Assembly (NCBI GenBank): GCA_033782935.1
Contig: JAWQEG010004762.1
Span: 1-64,000, forward strand
Origin: Petrolisthes cinctipes
Taxonomy: Eukaryota > Arthropoda > Malacostraca > Decapoda > Porcellanidae
DNA length: 64,000 nucleotides
Direction: 5' to 3'
Positions 41,940 to 53,239 of the stretch are shown in pieces. The stretch's first letter is position 1; each line of letters opens with the position of its first letter. The position numbers and the translations under genes are program-made. The notes below the pieces were generated by a model. It had not been told where the DNA came from and ran no database searches. It saw only the letters and a program-made list of their open reading frames with translations.

Positions 41940-42995
41940 TATCTATCTATCTATCTATAGCTCCGACGCCTCGCTCCCTCCGGGAACTCCCACCAAGGGG
42001 GTGGCCACGGCAGAAGAGTCTCCAGTTCCCCATGTTCCAGCACTCCCTCCTTACTTGGTCCATCCCCCCTCCCCCTCTCACACTTCTCTCTCTCACATAC
42101 TCTTCCACTCTGTTCTGCCATCTAACTGGAGGTCTGCCTCTCACACCAGGTGCCACAACTTCACTTCCATACACCTTCTTTACAAACTCCTCACCTTGCA
42201 TTCTCTCTACATGTCCAAACCATCTCAGTGTATTACACTTCACTCTCTCTACCACTCCACACTCAATACCGATTGCCTTCTCACTCATACCACACCTCTC
42301 ATACACACTCTCATTACTTTCTCCATCCCACCTAGTAAGTCCACATGCTCCTCTCAGATAACTCATTTCCACAGCACCTATTCTAGACTGATGAGCCCTA
42401 CTCCATGTCCATGTCTCTGATGCATATGTCAGTGTTGGCAGGATTATACTGTTTCGTAGTCCCCTTTTCACTTCCATACTCACACTTCTACCCTTCATAA
42501 TCCTCCCCAGTGATCCTATGACCTGCCTGCCCCTCACTGCTCTCTCCCTGATTTCTCCTTCCATACTCCCATGTTTACACAGAACTGTTTCCAGATACCT
42601 GAATTCCCTCACCTCCTCCATCTTATCATCCCCTAAAGTTATCTCACATTTCGTCCCAGTTGGTACAGCCACTCTATAGGGTGTCGCAAAGTAAATTACT
42701 TCTGTTTTGGTCCTCTCAAATACCATCACCTTACTCCTACCAACATTCACCTTCAATTTTCTTCGTTTACACACAGACTGGAACTCATCCACCACCCTCT
42801 GTAACTCCATTTTACTCTCAGCCATCAATACAGTGTCATCCGCAAATAAACTTGCCACCAAGGACCAATTTGCTTCATTCAGCCTCAATTTCACCCCTAG
42901 GCCATTCACTTTGGCTTTCATCTCTCTCATACAACCATCCATATATATATTGAACAGCCATGGTGACATAACACATCCCTGTCTCAGCCCTACAC
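41940..42995 (-). pseudogene. RTE-like LINE ORF2 C-terminal half, 5'-truncated
   Basis: Minus strand open for about 350 codons: 'STSGVGLRQGCVMSPWLFNIYMD', catalytic 'FADDTVLMAES', 'KSKVMVF'-like region, 'TYASETWTW', 'CGLTRWDGESNESVYERC', 'LRWFGHVERM', ending '...GAIDR' and running into (GATA)n at 41941-41958. RTE elements usually end in such short repeats. The endonuclease and RT fingers are missing. Long open frame, so fairly young. Confidence 0.88.
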
Positions 42996-42999
42996 CTGA

Positions 43000-43898
43000 G
43001 GTTGAATGGAGTAGATTGGTCCTTGGTTGCAAGCTTATTTGCGGATGACACTGTGCTGCTGGCTGAGAGTGAAAGGGAGTTACAGAGGGTGGTGGATGAG
43101 TTTCAGTCCGTGTGTAAGCAAAGAAAACTGAAGGTGAATGTTGGTAAGAGTAAGGTGATGGTATTTGAGAGGACCAAAACAGAAGTAATTGACTTTGCTA
43201 CACCCTATAGAATGGCTGTACCAACTGGGACTGAATGTGAGATAACTTTAGGGGGTGAGAGGGTGGATGAGGTGAGGGAATTCAAGTAACTGGGAACAGT
43301 TCTGTGTAAACATGGAAGGAAAAATCAGGGAGAGAGCAGTGAGGGGCAGGCAGTTCATAATATCACTGGGGAGGATTATGAAGGGTAGAAGTGTGAGTAT
43401 GGAAGTGAAAAAGGGACTGAGAAATAGTATAATCCTGCCAATACTGACATATGCGTTAGAGACATGGACATGGAGTAGGGCTCATCAGTCTAGAATAGGT
43501 GCTGTGGAAATGAGTTACTTGAGAGGAGCATGTGGACTTACTAGGTGGGATGGAGAAAGTAATGAGTGTGTATATGTATGAGAGATGTAGAATAGGTGCA
43601 GTGGAAATGAGTTACTTGAGAGGAGTATGTGGACTTACTAGGTGGGATGGAGAAAGAAATGAGTGTGTATGAGAGGTGTGGTATGAGTGAGAAGGCAGTT
43701 GGTATTGAGTGTGGAGTGGTTGAGAGAGTGAAGTGTAATACATTGAGATGGTTTGAACATGTAGAGAGAATGCAAAGTGTGGAGTTTGTAAAGAAGGTGT
43801 ATGGAAGTATGGAGTGGTTGAGAGAGTGAAGCGTAATACACTGAGGTGGTTTGGACATGTGGAGAGAATGCAAAGTGTGGAGTTTGTAAAGAAGGTGT
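43000..43898 (+). pseudogene. RTE-like LINE ORF2 fragment, inverted partner
   Basis: Plus strand begins 'GVDWSLVASLFADDTVLLAES', then 'KVNVGKSKVMVFERTKTEV'. It breaks at 43287 (TAA after 'REFK'), is open again in another frame from 43312 and has an internal tandem duplication around 43560-43680 and 43740-43900. It continues after the SINE, at 44607. It abuts the minus-strand RTE copy head to head at about 42,996-43,000. Confidence 0.82.
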
Positions 43899-43912
43899 AT
43901 GGAAGTGAAGTT

Positions 43913-44592
43913 GTTGTTGTTGTTGTTGTAGTTCCCCAGACTGTCTGGCCGAGCAGTCCCGAGTCTGGTTGACCGAAACCGTGCAGATGCTCGGACCCCC
44001 AAATGGGAGTCAGGGTGATAGTGAGGTCTGTTTCTTCGAAAGCAGCAGACGAGGGGACTGCTGGCTCACGGGCATGTATCCCTGGGCCAACATTCCCACC
44101 GTCTGTAGTCTTCCTTGTTGTGCCACCCAATCTGGCGATCTCGTCGGCTACCCAGAAGGAATGAGAGATAGTAAGGAGACAGACAGAACAGGCCAGGGTG
44201 TGGTAGAGGATGCCAGATTCCTCATTTCTGGATAGAACCAGCCCTCACCAGTGTGTTGCTGAGTAGTTGAGATGTGTGCTGGGTAGTTGAGAAGTGTGAT
44301 GGGTAATTTGCACCAACACATCTTCCCTCACCAGTGTTTGCTGGGTAGTTGAGAACTGTGCTGGGTAGTTTTTTACATCAACACATCTTCCTCTAGCCAT
44401 CAACACGTCTTCCCCCAGCTTACAAGGTAGCATGTTATCCTTGCTCTTACAGCCAGGTACCTATTTACTGCTAGGTGAACAGGGACATTGGGGGCTGGGA
44501 AAATTGTCCAACAATTCCACTGACCCAGGAATTGAACCCGGGATCTCTCGCATGCCAGGCGAGTGTGCTAACCGCTATACCATCAGCACCCC
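43913..44592 (-). mobile_element. Complete 680-bp tRNA-Ala SINE with 14-bp target duplication
   Basis: Flanked by ATGGAAGTGAAGTT at 43899-43912 and 44593-44606. Minus strand: Ala-tRNA-like head (anticodon loop CTGGCAT, GGC), body shared with 39039-39300, internal repeats of 'CAACTACCCAGCA(C/A)A' (44260-44400), a unique part, then the type I 3' end 'GGCCAGACAGTCTGGGGAAC' and (AAC)n. It sits inside the plus-strand RTE fragment. It links the tRNA head and the (AAC)n end into one family. Confidence 0.88.
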
Positions 44593-44606
44593 ATGGAAGT
44601 GAAGTT

Positions 44607-44818
44607 ATGGGACCTGGTGTGAGAGGCAGACCTCCGGTTAGATGGCAGAACAGAGTGGAAGAGTATGTGAGAGAGAGAAGTGTGAGGGGGGAGGGGGGAT
44701 GGAGAAAGTGAGGAGGGAGTGCGTTAACAGGGAAAACTGGAGACTCTTCTGTCGTGGCCACCCCCTTGGTGGGAGTTCCTGGAGGGAGCGAGGCGTCGGA
44801 GCTATAGGTAAATAGATA
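44607..44818 (+). pseudogene. RTE-like LINE 3' end, continuation after the SINE
   Basis: 'MGPGVRGRPPVRWQNRVEEY' equivalent, then 'NWRLFCRGHPLGGSSWRE' and 'GVGAI' in a broken frame. It ends with a short ATAGATAGA-like tail at about 44805-44820, mirroring the minus copy at 41.95 kb. Confidence 0.82.
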
Positions 44819-44819
44819 G

Positions 44820-45455
44820 AACAGGACACATAACAAAACACAGAAGGACACACACCAGGACACATAACAAAACACAGAAGGAAACACACACACACATACA
44901 ACAGGACACATAACAAAACACAGAAGGAAACGCACACACACACAACAGGACACATACCAAAACACAGAAGGAAACACACACACACGCACACAACAGGACA
45001 CATAACAAAACACAGAAGGAAACACACACACACACAACAGGACACATAACAAAACACAGAAGGAAACACACACACACACACACACACACAACAGGACACA
45101 TAACAACACAGAAGGAAAAACACACACACACAAAACAGGACACATAACAATACACACAAGGAAACACACACACACCAGGACACATACCAAAATACAGAAG
45201 GAAACAACACACACACACACCAGTACACATACCAAAATACAGAAGGAAACAACACACACACACTAGTACACATACCAAAATACAAGACGAAACAACACAC
45301 ACACACACACACACACACCAGTACACATACCAAAATACAGAAGGAAACAACACACTCACACACACACACACACATAACAGGACACATACCAAAACACAGA
45401 AGGAAACATTACAACACACACACATACCAAAACACACACACACACAGCAGGACAC
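44820..45455 (+). repeat. ~42-bp CA-rich minisatellite
   Basis: About 14 units of 'AGGACACATA.CAAAACACAG' + 'AAGGAAACACACACACACA'. Long Cys/Val-rich frames on the minus strand (up to about 250 codons) are produced by this repeat. Confidence 0.95.
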
Positions 45456-45459
45456 ATTA

Positions 45460-46845
45460 AGACAGCCTCAAAAATATCAGCTACTTAGTAACAATTACTT
45501 TCAGTACCTCAGTGTAAAAAACAATGGCGAAGGACATGGATAGTGAGACGTACTAGAATTTAGACAGGAAGATAGAGGGAATCAGTGATGTGGTGACAGA
45601 GAGGAGGATAGGAACTTAAGAAGGAGTGGGAGAGAGGGGGGGGGGAGTGAGTACGGATGGACCGGGGTACAGGAGGAGGAGGGAGGGAGGAAAGGCGAGG
45701 CGGTAAGAGAAAGAATAGTGACGTCACTCCATAAATATTGCGATTTTAGACCAATGGCGAAAGAACGATTAGAAGATCAGTGACGATTATAATTATTTTG
45801 TATAAATAAATTTTCTTGTATAAGCATACTACAGAAGCAGATGAAGAAGCGAGCGGTGTGTGATTGTTATAATCCATTAAATTTGTTTTTGTAATTCTTG
45901 CCCGTGTGGAGAAATAGATGCATTATGACTCAGCAGTTCTCCTGCTTACCACTCATTCATAACAGTTTAACCTAGCAAACTCAGATACATAATCAACTAC
46001 TATTTAGAACTCTCGCTGTTAAAAGCAATATGTTGAATCGTACGTTTGGCAGCTACCGGCGCCATCCCACCTGGAGGCAGGCGACTGGCAGAGAGGCTAG
46101 AAGCCGCTAGATAGACCGGAGAAATTGTGATAGTACCACACTCTTTTCAACTTTTCAAAGTTATTCTATAACGTACCTACATCTAAACTATACCCATAGA
46201 ATGCTAAAAAAATGTAGTTTCTTAAGCGAAATAGTATATTTTATTATTATTTACCAATTCTCCATTTTAATCTAATATTTCAGTACGAGAATAACTTTTC
46301 ACATATTCTCCATGGCAGTCGTATATATTATACCTGTAATATCTTTCTTAATAGGAAACTGAACACTTTTTGGCATATATCAGTTAAAAGCTAAGAAAAT
46401 TTGGCCTCTAATGAAATCTGAAATACCACAGTATATGTTATAGTGTGGTCATATCAAGTTGATGAAGTGAAGTAACGGTCAACAGATTATTCGTGTTTAC
46501 CTTACGCGTGACATTATTACCTATACTTTAAAGGCAATTATCTCGCTTAAGTAGGCGTGGCGCTCGACTGGTTGTAACACTCAGCCACTCATATAATATA
46601 GTATATGGTAATTTCAGGAAACGAGGAGTGATGAAAATATGTCCTTCCATCCTCACTGTTTGAGGAAAAATGACTGTTGGTAGATGGGTGGGCTGGGGGT
46701 GGTCCCTTGGCTCTCACTCTCACTGTTGATTGCCACAACCTACCTTGTTAGAGTCCGTGCAAATTTAAAAACTGTGCTGTCCAAAAAGTCCTACACCTGT
46801 GGTGCTCCATACTTGTTGCTAGTGTTGAAATTTCTCTACACCCGC
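45460..46845. other. No gene recognised; low-repeat stretch
   Basis: About 1.4 kb with fewer repeats than the surroundings. It contains 'GACCAATGGCGAAAGAACG' and 'GAAAAACAATGGCGAAGG'-like words and a purine-rich part (45590-45720), but no ORF, splice pattern or RNA gene that I can support. Confidence 0.4.
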
Positions 46846-47432
46846 AATTTAAGGGTCAACTATACTTCCTTTATCTTATATTGGACACTGGAGCACTCTA
46901 AAACCTGACTTCACTTCCCCCCCGGGCCAGCCCACCCCCTCCTAACCCTATTCTCTGTATTGGAATATTTTTTTTGTTTATTGTTGAAATTGATAACAAT
47001 TCCTTATCATGGTATGTAATTAACGCAATAAAAATGAAACAGAAATACAATAATGCTTTTTGACACAAATACAGAGCCGTTTCAATAGCCACTTATATAA
47101 TATTATAAAATTAATGAGAGGTGTGCAAAGTGAGCTCTCAAGCAATGGAGGGAATGAGGGAGGGTGGAGAAAGGGGAAGTTACTCTGCACACAACCTTTG
47201 TATGTCTGTCTTATAAGCATTTCAGTTATTACAGCAGGTCTATTTAGCCGGCATTTATTATTAATAACGTTGCCTTGACATGCCGATATACATTAACTAT
47301 TAAGTTTCTCTCTTGGCTATGAAACGTGTGTGGTCTACCTGATGTATTTATAGCCGAGCATGTGTCTTCCATCTCTCATGACTGGCAGATGACTGAAGTG
47401 ACGGCTTGGCCCTTCACCACTTAAATTATATA

Positions 47433-49251
47433 CCGTAAAACACCCTAACTTCGGACATTTTTTGCATGTTTTAGTGAATAACTCTGTTAATAATGGTGCA
47501 ATTTTATTCCTGTTGGTGTAATGTGGTAGCCAGGTAGAGTACCTACTAATTCCATATAATTAAAAAAAAATTAAGGACGCTAAATTTGTGTTTTTTTTTC
47601 AACTTTCCAGTGTCCGAATTTAGGCAGAAATTTCCTATAGGCAACCACTACGAAACTGGCGGGTGTAGAAGCAGCGCTGCCACATCTGGTCTGTCAGAAT
47701 GGGATTACCCAGGGCCCAGGGCAGTAGATTAGCAGTCCTTCACCTGAATCTCCTCCCTCCCCTCCTTAGCCTACTCTTTCTTCATCTGTATTTTATGTGT
47801 CTGTTTGTCCCTCTGCATAGTGATGGATGTGCTTCTGAATTATCCATTTTTTATTATTTTTACGTCTGTTTACTATTTGTACATTTATTTGTACATACCC
47901 CTTCCTTTTGCCTCCCTTGTGTGTGTGTGTGTGTGTGTGTTTTGGGGGGAGGAGAGGGAGGGCGCTGGGTAGGGTGATGTCAGGACTCCATTGAGGTAAG
48001 GATTAATGGCAGGTGTAAGTAGGGAAGGGCTATGACTTGTGTGTGTGTGTGTGTGTGTGTATAGAAGGAAGACTTGATAGGATTTTGTACGTGGTGAATA
48101 TTTTCTTCTGCAAAGTACGAATTTAGGTAGAAAATTATTTCCTTCTCACTACTATGGAGCCAGTGTGGGTGGTGAGCAGGGGTATGTGTTCTTCCTTCCA
48201 TTGTGGAGTCTAAAGGAGAAGTGACCTGACTCACCTCATTAATTTTCTGAACCCGCTCTCACCATTTAAAGACAATATTTATAGAATCAGTGCACCACTG
48301 TACCAAAACGTTGCCATTTTGGTGTGGTTTTTGATAGAGTGATGTGGGTTGGAAAGCCAAATGTGGCAGCACTGCTTGGGCGAAATCCCTGATCCTGCCC
48401 CACTGAAACCGCCAGTTTCCTAGTTGTTGTTGAAGTTCCTCAGGCTGTCTGGTTGAGCAGCCCTGAGCTCCTGAGAAAGGCCATGGCCTGAACCGGGCTT
48501 TCCCACAGTGCCCTCAGAGAGTTGTATGTTGTGTTGTTGGCGAGTGTGGCTGTGTGTGTTGCAGTCTTCAATAATGTGTTTAATAGAATGGGGTGCTGTG
48601 TTGCATCCCAGACAGGCATCTCCTTGTGGTTGACTATAACTTGGGACAGCTCTTACCAACTTGGGACAGGGTTGTACTTTCCCTTTAAACATGAGAATGG
48701 TTAACAGCATCCATCTCTGGACATGCTGGCTCAACTTCCAACACCTGACGAGTTTTTAAAAAATGTAAAAAAAAAAAAAAAAAAAATTTGCCGCATTCCT
48801 GGCCCGAGTTATACATATATAAAGAGATATATCCAAAAATAACTTCCTTTTCAAGCACATAAATTGAGATCACAATAAGTTGCATCATATCACATTGTAG
48901 TGAGGTTTCCTTGGCATAGATCCAACTAAGAACTATTCAAAAACTTTTCTAGCCGAAAAAACAAAATAAAGAAACGCATTGCAATTGAAACTCTTTGTTC
49001 TGTGTGAACAAAGTTTTGCAGGGGTAAAAAATGCAGACTTTTTTTTCATTGCATTTGTCAAATATTTTCACCCACACATATTCAAGCCATTGTATTAGAA
49101 TTTATACATAATAGTCTTTGAACATTCCCCTAACTAACACCATCAATATTTTTTGCAAATATAGCACTCTCTTCCAGTACAGTTGAATTATTACATTGTT
49201 TCGTGAAATGTCCGAAGTTATGGCACAGTCCAAAGTTAGGGTGTTTTACGG
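47433..49251. mobile_element. Non-autonomous DNA transposon with CCGTAAAACACCCTAACTT ends
   Basis: 19-bp perfect terminal inverted repeats at 47433-47451 and 49233-49251, each bordered by TA. A second internal inverted pair is 'AAACTGGCGG' with 'GCGCTGCCACATCTGG' (about 47650) and 'AATGTGGCAGCACTGC' with 'AAACCGCCAGTTT' (about 48360-48415). TA duplication points to the Tc1/mariner/pogo superfamily. No transposase frame seen. Confidence 0.75.
48422..48745 (-). mobile_element. (AAC)n-tailed SINE, type I, partial
   Basis: Minus strand ends 'GGCTGCTCAACCAGACAGCC' with TGAGGAACTTCAACAACAAC at 48422-48470, the type I end, with a diverged body up to about 48745. Inserted in the DNA transposon above. 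Confidence 0.6.
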
Positions 49252-49575
49252 TACATCATTTTGTCATTGAAATACGTGACCGATGTCGGCTTTATTTTTA
49301 TTTTTTTTTGTGTAATACGTACTCAATACCTATTTATTTGTGTCAAAAAGCATTATAGTATTTCTGTTAACATGTTTATTGCATCAGTTATGTCGTATGA
49401 CAAGGTATGGTTATCAATTTCAACAATAAAAAAAAAATATTCATATACGGGTAGTAGGGGAAGGAGAGGGGGGGGTGGGTGGGTTGCCAGTACAGGTGTC
49501 CTGGTCGGGGGGAAAGTGGAGTCGGGAGGTTTTAGACAGCTCCAGAGTCCAATATAAAATGAATGAAGTATAGTT

Positions 49576-49795
49576 AACTCTCATTTTACACTTGTATTTT
49601 GGGTGTGTAATGTAGTGTGTGTAATGAAACTGTGTACAGGAAACCCTCATTGTACAGTACACTGGTATTATGGGTGTTTAATATAATGTACAATAAGTGT
49701 TTACAGTACATGCATTCATTACACACACTCTATTTCACATACATAATGCCAGTGTAAAATGAGAATTTACTGTATAACACTCACCAATGACGAGA
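49576..49795. mobile_element. Small palindromic element (CATTTTACACT...AGTGTAAAATG)
   Basis: 'AACTCTCATTTTACACTTGT' near the left end and 'CCAGTGTAAAATGAGAATTT' near the right form inverted repeats with further internal symmetry (TGTACAGTACAC, GTGTAATGAA/TTCATTACACAC). About 200 bp, non-coding. Confidence 0.55.
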
Positions 49796-49898
49796 TACAC
49801 TTTGTGTTACCATGACAACTTGGGGTGAACTACACTTGGAATGATCACATTACATGTAACACACACAGTAACAGTGTGGTTGAAAACACTGAGTGTGT

Positions 49899-50114
49899 AC
49901 AGCCACAATCAAATAACCAACGACACTTTCCTTCCATCATGCAAATAAATCAATATCATTTCAAAATATAACCAAACAACACCTAATATCAACTCAACCC
50001 CCTCAATTATTATTATGAGGTACTGCAAAATCATATACGTGTTGTTCTTTATTACCAAGATATTTACTATGATGGAAGGAAAGTGTGGGTGGATATTTGA
50101 TTGTGGCTGTACAA
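49899..50114. mobile_element. Mariner-like CAGCCACAATC MITE, reference copy
   Basis: TACAGCCACAATCAAATAAC at the left end and ATATTTGATTGTGGCTGTA at the right, then TTTCCTTCCATC/GATGGAAGGAAA inside: about 40-bp terminal inverted repeats, flanking TA. 216 bp, non-coding. Related copies at 30055, 33138 and 41134. Confidence 0.85.
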
Positions 50115-50173
50115 CAGTGTTAAATATACATTAAAAAAAACAAAAAAAACATGTGAACTAGCCTTGTTCCTTA

Positions 50174-50350
<177 letters not shown>

Positions 50351-50491
50351 TTATATCATTGACAAAAAGGCTCAGTAAATAACTTATATATATGTAAAGA
50401 AGGCCACTGATATAAGAAGAATAAATTGATCATAAACCAGAATATATCATTGAGAAGAAGAGAAAACAAAAATATCTCAGTAAATTATGTA

Positions 50492-51660
50492 TACAGTAAA
50501 CCCTCGTTAACTCGGATCAATTGGGGTGAGATCCTTGGCGAATTATCCGAAGATCCGAGGGCAAAAATTTGATGCGTACAACTGACCGCACGTACACCCG
50601 CACTCAAAACTAGATGTGTTTTCACTCATATCTCTGGTTCCCTTACACAGCTGCGCACACACAAAAACATGACAATTTTACAAAAAAGGATATAATACTG
50701 CAGAAATATATCTAATAATGTATATTAACATGAAATAAAGTATTGTCGTGTGGTGTGAAGGTAGGTGAGCAAGTATGGGAATCAGAGCTGGTATCAGTCA
50801 GGGGTACTTGTTGCCACACCCACAAATTATTCACGCGATTTTTGTGATTTTTTTATGCTTGCTTCTTGTACAGTAATCTCCTTTCAATGGCACTGAAGAG
50901 AAAGCTTTCAAGTGATATTAGTAGTGATGAAAAAAAAAGATCATCACATTACGTGAAAAAGTCTATATTGTTAAAGAAAAAGAGAAAAGGCCATGCTTTA
51001 GGATTGATCCAAATAACTATAGCAACCATAATTATAGACAAAGAGTGCATCTTATCTCATGTTAAAGATGCATCTCCTATGCAGTCAACTATAATACCAG
51101 CAAAGATAAAATTTATTAATGGATAATGGATCACTATGTGGAGTCACAAATGACCGATGCATATGTGGCTCCGTTGCTCACTTGGCAGTGATGCAGCCAA
51201 TTGTATATCATTGTAAATGATATAATATTATATAATAACATGGTTAATGTAACACTACATGGAGTCACGGTGGTACTACCGTTATGACCAATACACATGT
51301 GACTCCATGGTTCGCTTGGCAGTGACATAGCCAATTATATATCACTACATCACCATTTTTCAGACAGTAAAGTTAACAAAAATTCAAAACACTGTGTTTC
51401 TTATACATACCTGGTATGATAAAAGCATGTATAACTTTTTTATGATCAGTCGACATTGGGTATAAATGTATGGTATAGAGATGGTATTTGCAGTTTTGTA
51501 GAAAATTAACTTGTGTCATTTCTCAGGCTGTAGGCCTTTGTGACGATGCACTTGGAAAATTCCCACGTAAGTCAGATACACACCCGAGTTATAGATAAGC
51601 ATCTGAGACACTGGTGGTGTCCGAGTTATCCAATGTCCAACTTACCAAGGGTTTACGGTA
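50492..51660. mobile_element. pogo/Tigger-like DNA transposon remnant
   Basis: Left end TACAGTAAACCCTCGTTAAC then TCGGATCAATTGGG; right end GTCCGAGTTATCCAATGTCC then AACTTACCAAGGGTTTACGGTA. These are inverted and TA-bordered, of the Tigger/pogo style. About 1.17 kb. It lies in an MCM3 intron and carries the 5' part of a transposase gene. Two internal repeats 'ATGTGGAGTCACAAATGACC'-like and 'ACATGGAGTCACGGTGGTAC' at 51134-51335. Confidence 0.8.
50887..51126 (+). pseudogene. Tigger/pogo-type transposase, N-terminal remnant
   Basis: 79 codons from ATG 50887: 'MALKRKLSSDISSDEKKRS', then the helix-turn-helix (Psq/CENP-B-like) region 'GLIQITIATIIIDKECILSH' and 'VKDASPMQSTI'. In the family this part binds the terminal repeats. 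The DDE catalytic domain is missing and the frame is degenerate, so it cannot move the element. Confidence 0.8.
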
Positions 51661-51721
51661 CTCTATATAAATCTGGTAATTTTTACATTTCCTAAAATGT
51701 TACCTGAGAATTTTTTTTTCC

Positions 51722-51935
51722 TTTATTAAGGATTTTTACATTTCAGCATTTTTACATTTACAAACTAACCTATTGTTTTGAGAATTGTATTCATTTATAA
51801 ACTAACCTTTTGTCTTGAGAATTTATTGCATTTACAAACTAACACTTTGCTTTGAGAAATTTTTACTCATTGAGAATTTTTTCATACATTTACAAACTAA
51901 CCTTTTGTTTTGAGAATTTTTTACATTTATGGACA
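51722..51935 (-). repeat. Tandem repeats that copy the end of an MCM3 exon and its splice donor
   Basis: Four units of 'ACATTTACAAACTAACCTTT' + TGTTTTGAGAATTTTT (about 35-50 bp each). The rightmost unit is the real exon end ('FSKQK' codons) and donor GTTAGT at 51901; the units to its left are intronic copies of it with variant donors (GGTTAGT, AGTGTTAGT, AGGTTAGT). Confidence 0.82.
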
Positions 51936-52066
51936 TCATCAGTGGATATCTGTGGTGACACTTCCTTATTCATGAGTATAACATTGTTGGCCAGCAGTAT
52001 GGTACGGAAGGTGCCGCTGGTGAAGGCACCTTGTTTGTTCGGAAGGCAACGATAGATTCCAACAAC
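51902..52066 (-). CDS. Mcm3: MCM3 exon (OB-fold, '[12 protein letters not shown]...')
   Basis: 165 nt, 55 codons, phase 0 at both ends. Acceptor CTTAG before 52066; donor GTTAGT after 51902. Encodes [20 protein letters not shown] then [13 protein letters not shown] and '[15 protein letters not shown]', the last part of the MCM N-terminal OB-fold domain and the start of the linker to the AAA+ domain. The final 20 nt have been tandemly copied into the intron, offering several competing splice donors. Confidence 0.95.
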
Positions 52067-52499
52067 CTAAGAAAAAAAAAAAATAATTATATACAATTCC
52101 CAAAACCTAAATAAAAAGATAATTATATACCAACAACATAAGGACAAAAAATTTATTATAATGTACTGCCATTTTAAATACTTATAACCTAAATAAAATA
52201 GAAAATACTTATATATCAACACCCTAAACAAAAAATACATATATATACTGTATATGAAAAACCTAAATAAAAAAAATTATATATCAACAACCTAAGGAAA
52301 AAAATTATATACCAACAACATAACGAAAAGAAATAATCAAATATTGTAGTGTCATTTTATATAGCAACAATATAAAAATTATAGTTGTGCGTTTTGATTA
52401 TAGATGGAAAAAAAATTATATAATAGTGTGCTTTCATAATACAGTACAGCACCAAGGTTGTTAATACCAACAACCTACAGCAAAGAAAGTTATATTGTA

Positions 52500-52545
52500 G
52501 TGTTGTTGTTGATGTTCTCCCACAGACCCCTGGTACACTCAACCT
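52500..52545 (-). mobile_element. Short type II SINE 3' fragment
   Basis: 'GTTGTTGTTGATGTTCTCCC' then ACCCCTGGTACACTC, as in 28047-28110. In an MCM3 intron. Confidence 0.6.
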
Positions 52546-52714
52546 GCCTCAACCTGACCACAGCCCTCACTCAAAGAAATCTATCAATAACAGATTCCAA
52601 GTGCCTGTTTAGACTGATTTTCTCCACACACACACACACACACACACAGTATAGCCTGAACGAACCAGTCTATGCAGGCCACTGAACAGGCTGGTCTGTG
52701 TGTCTATGGACCCC

Positions 52715-52800
52715 TTTAGAGTGCCTCCATTCCTCCAGAGTATGCCAGGAAACACAACCAAACATAAATAATGGTGACATGAATAGTTTGGGGAATTAAT
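52715..52800. mobile_element. Partial CCTCCAAA MITE
   Basis: 'GCCTCCATTCCTCCAGAGTA' + TGCCAGGAAAC, then ATAGTTTGGGGAATTAATCC. A degraded copy outside the main cluster. Confidence 0.5.
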
Positions 52801-52966
52801 CCCCCCCCCCCTCCCGGCACATTTAAAATTTAAATAACAAACAAGTAAATATATATGTACAACACTAAAGAAAATCAAATAAATGGTAATAATAACAATA
52901 AAAAAATAACAAAAACACAAATATAAAAAATAAAAATAAATAAATAAATGATAAAAATATCAATTA

Positions 52967-53194
<228 letters not shown>

Positions 53195-53239
53195 TTATCA
53201 TACATTTACAATGCCTGTAGATTTAGAAAAGATATACAA

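Larger units (their letters stand above)
46850..49575. mobile_element. ~2.7-kb inverted-repeat (foldback) structure
   Basis: Left arm at 46855-47090 ('CAACTATACTTCCTTTATCT', 'CAATAATGCTTTTTGACACA') is matched in inverted form by the right arm at 49335-49570 ('TTGTGTCAAAAAGCATTATA', 'GAATGAAGTATAGTTAACTC'). The arms differ by many substitutions. The inner part holds another inverted-repeat element (47433-49251). Probably a non-autonomous DNA transposon that received a second one. Confidence 0.65.

Noticed and set aside
41940..44818. Twin-priming inversion of a single RTE insertion
   Set aside because: Twin priming gives non-overlapping inverted parts; here both arms contain the same region from the RT active site to the tail.
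44638..45455. Overlapping Cys/Val-rich open frames of up to about 250 codons on the minus strand
   Set aside because: They are entirely translations of the 42-bp CA-rich minisatellite and RTE remnants; several frames are open at once, as expected for a stop-free repeat.
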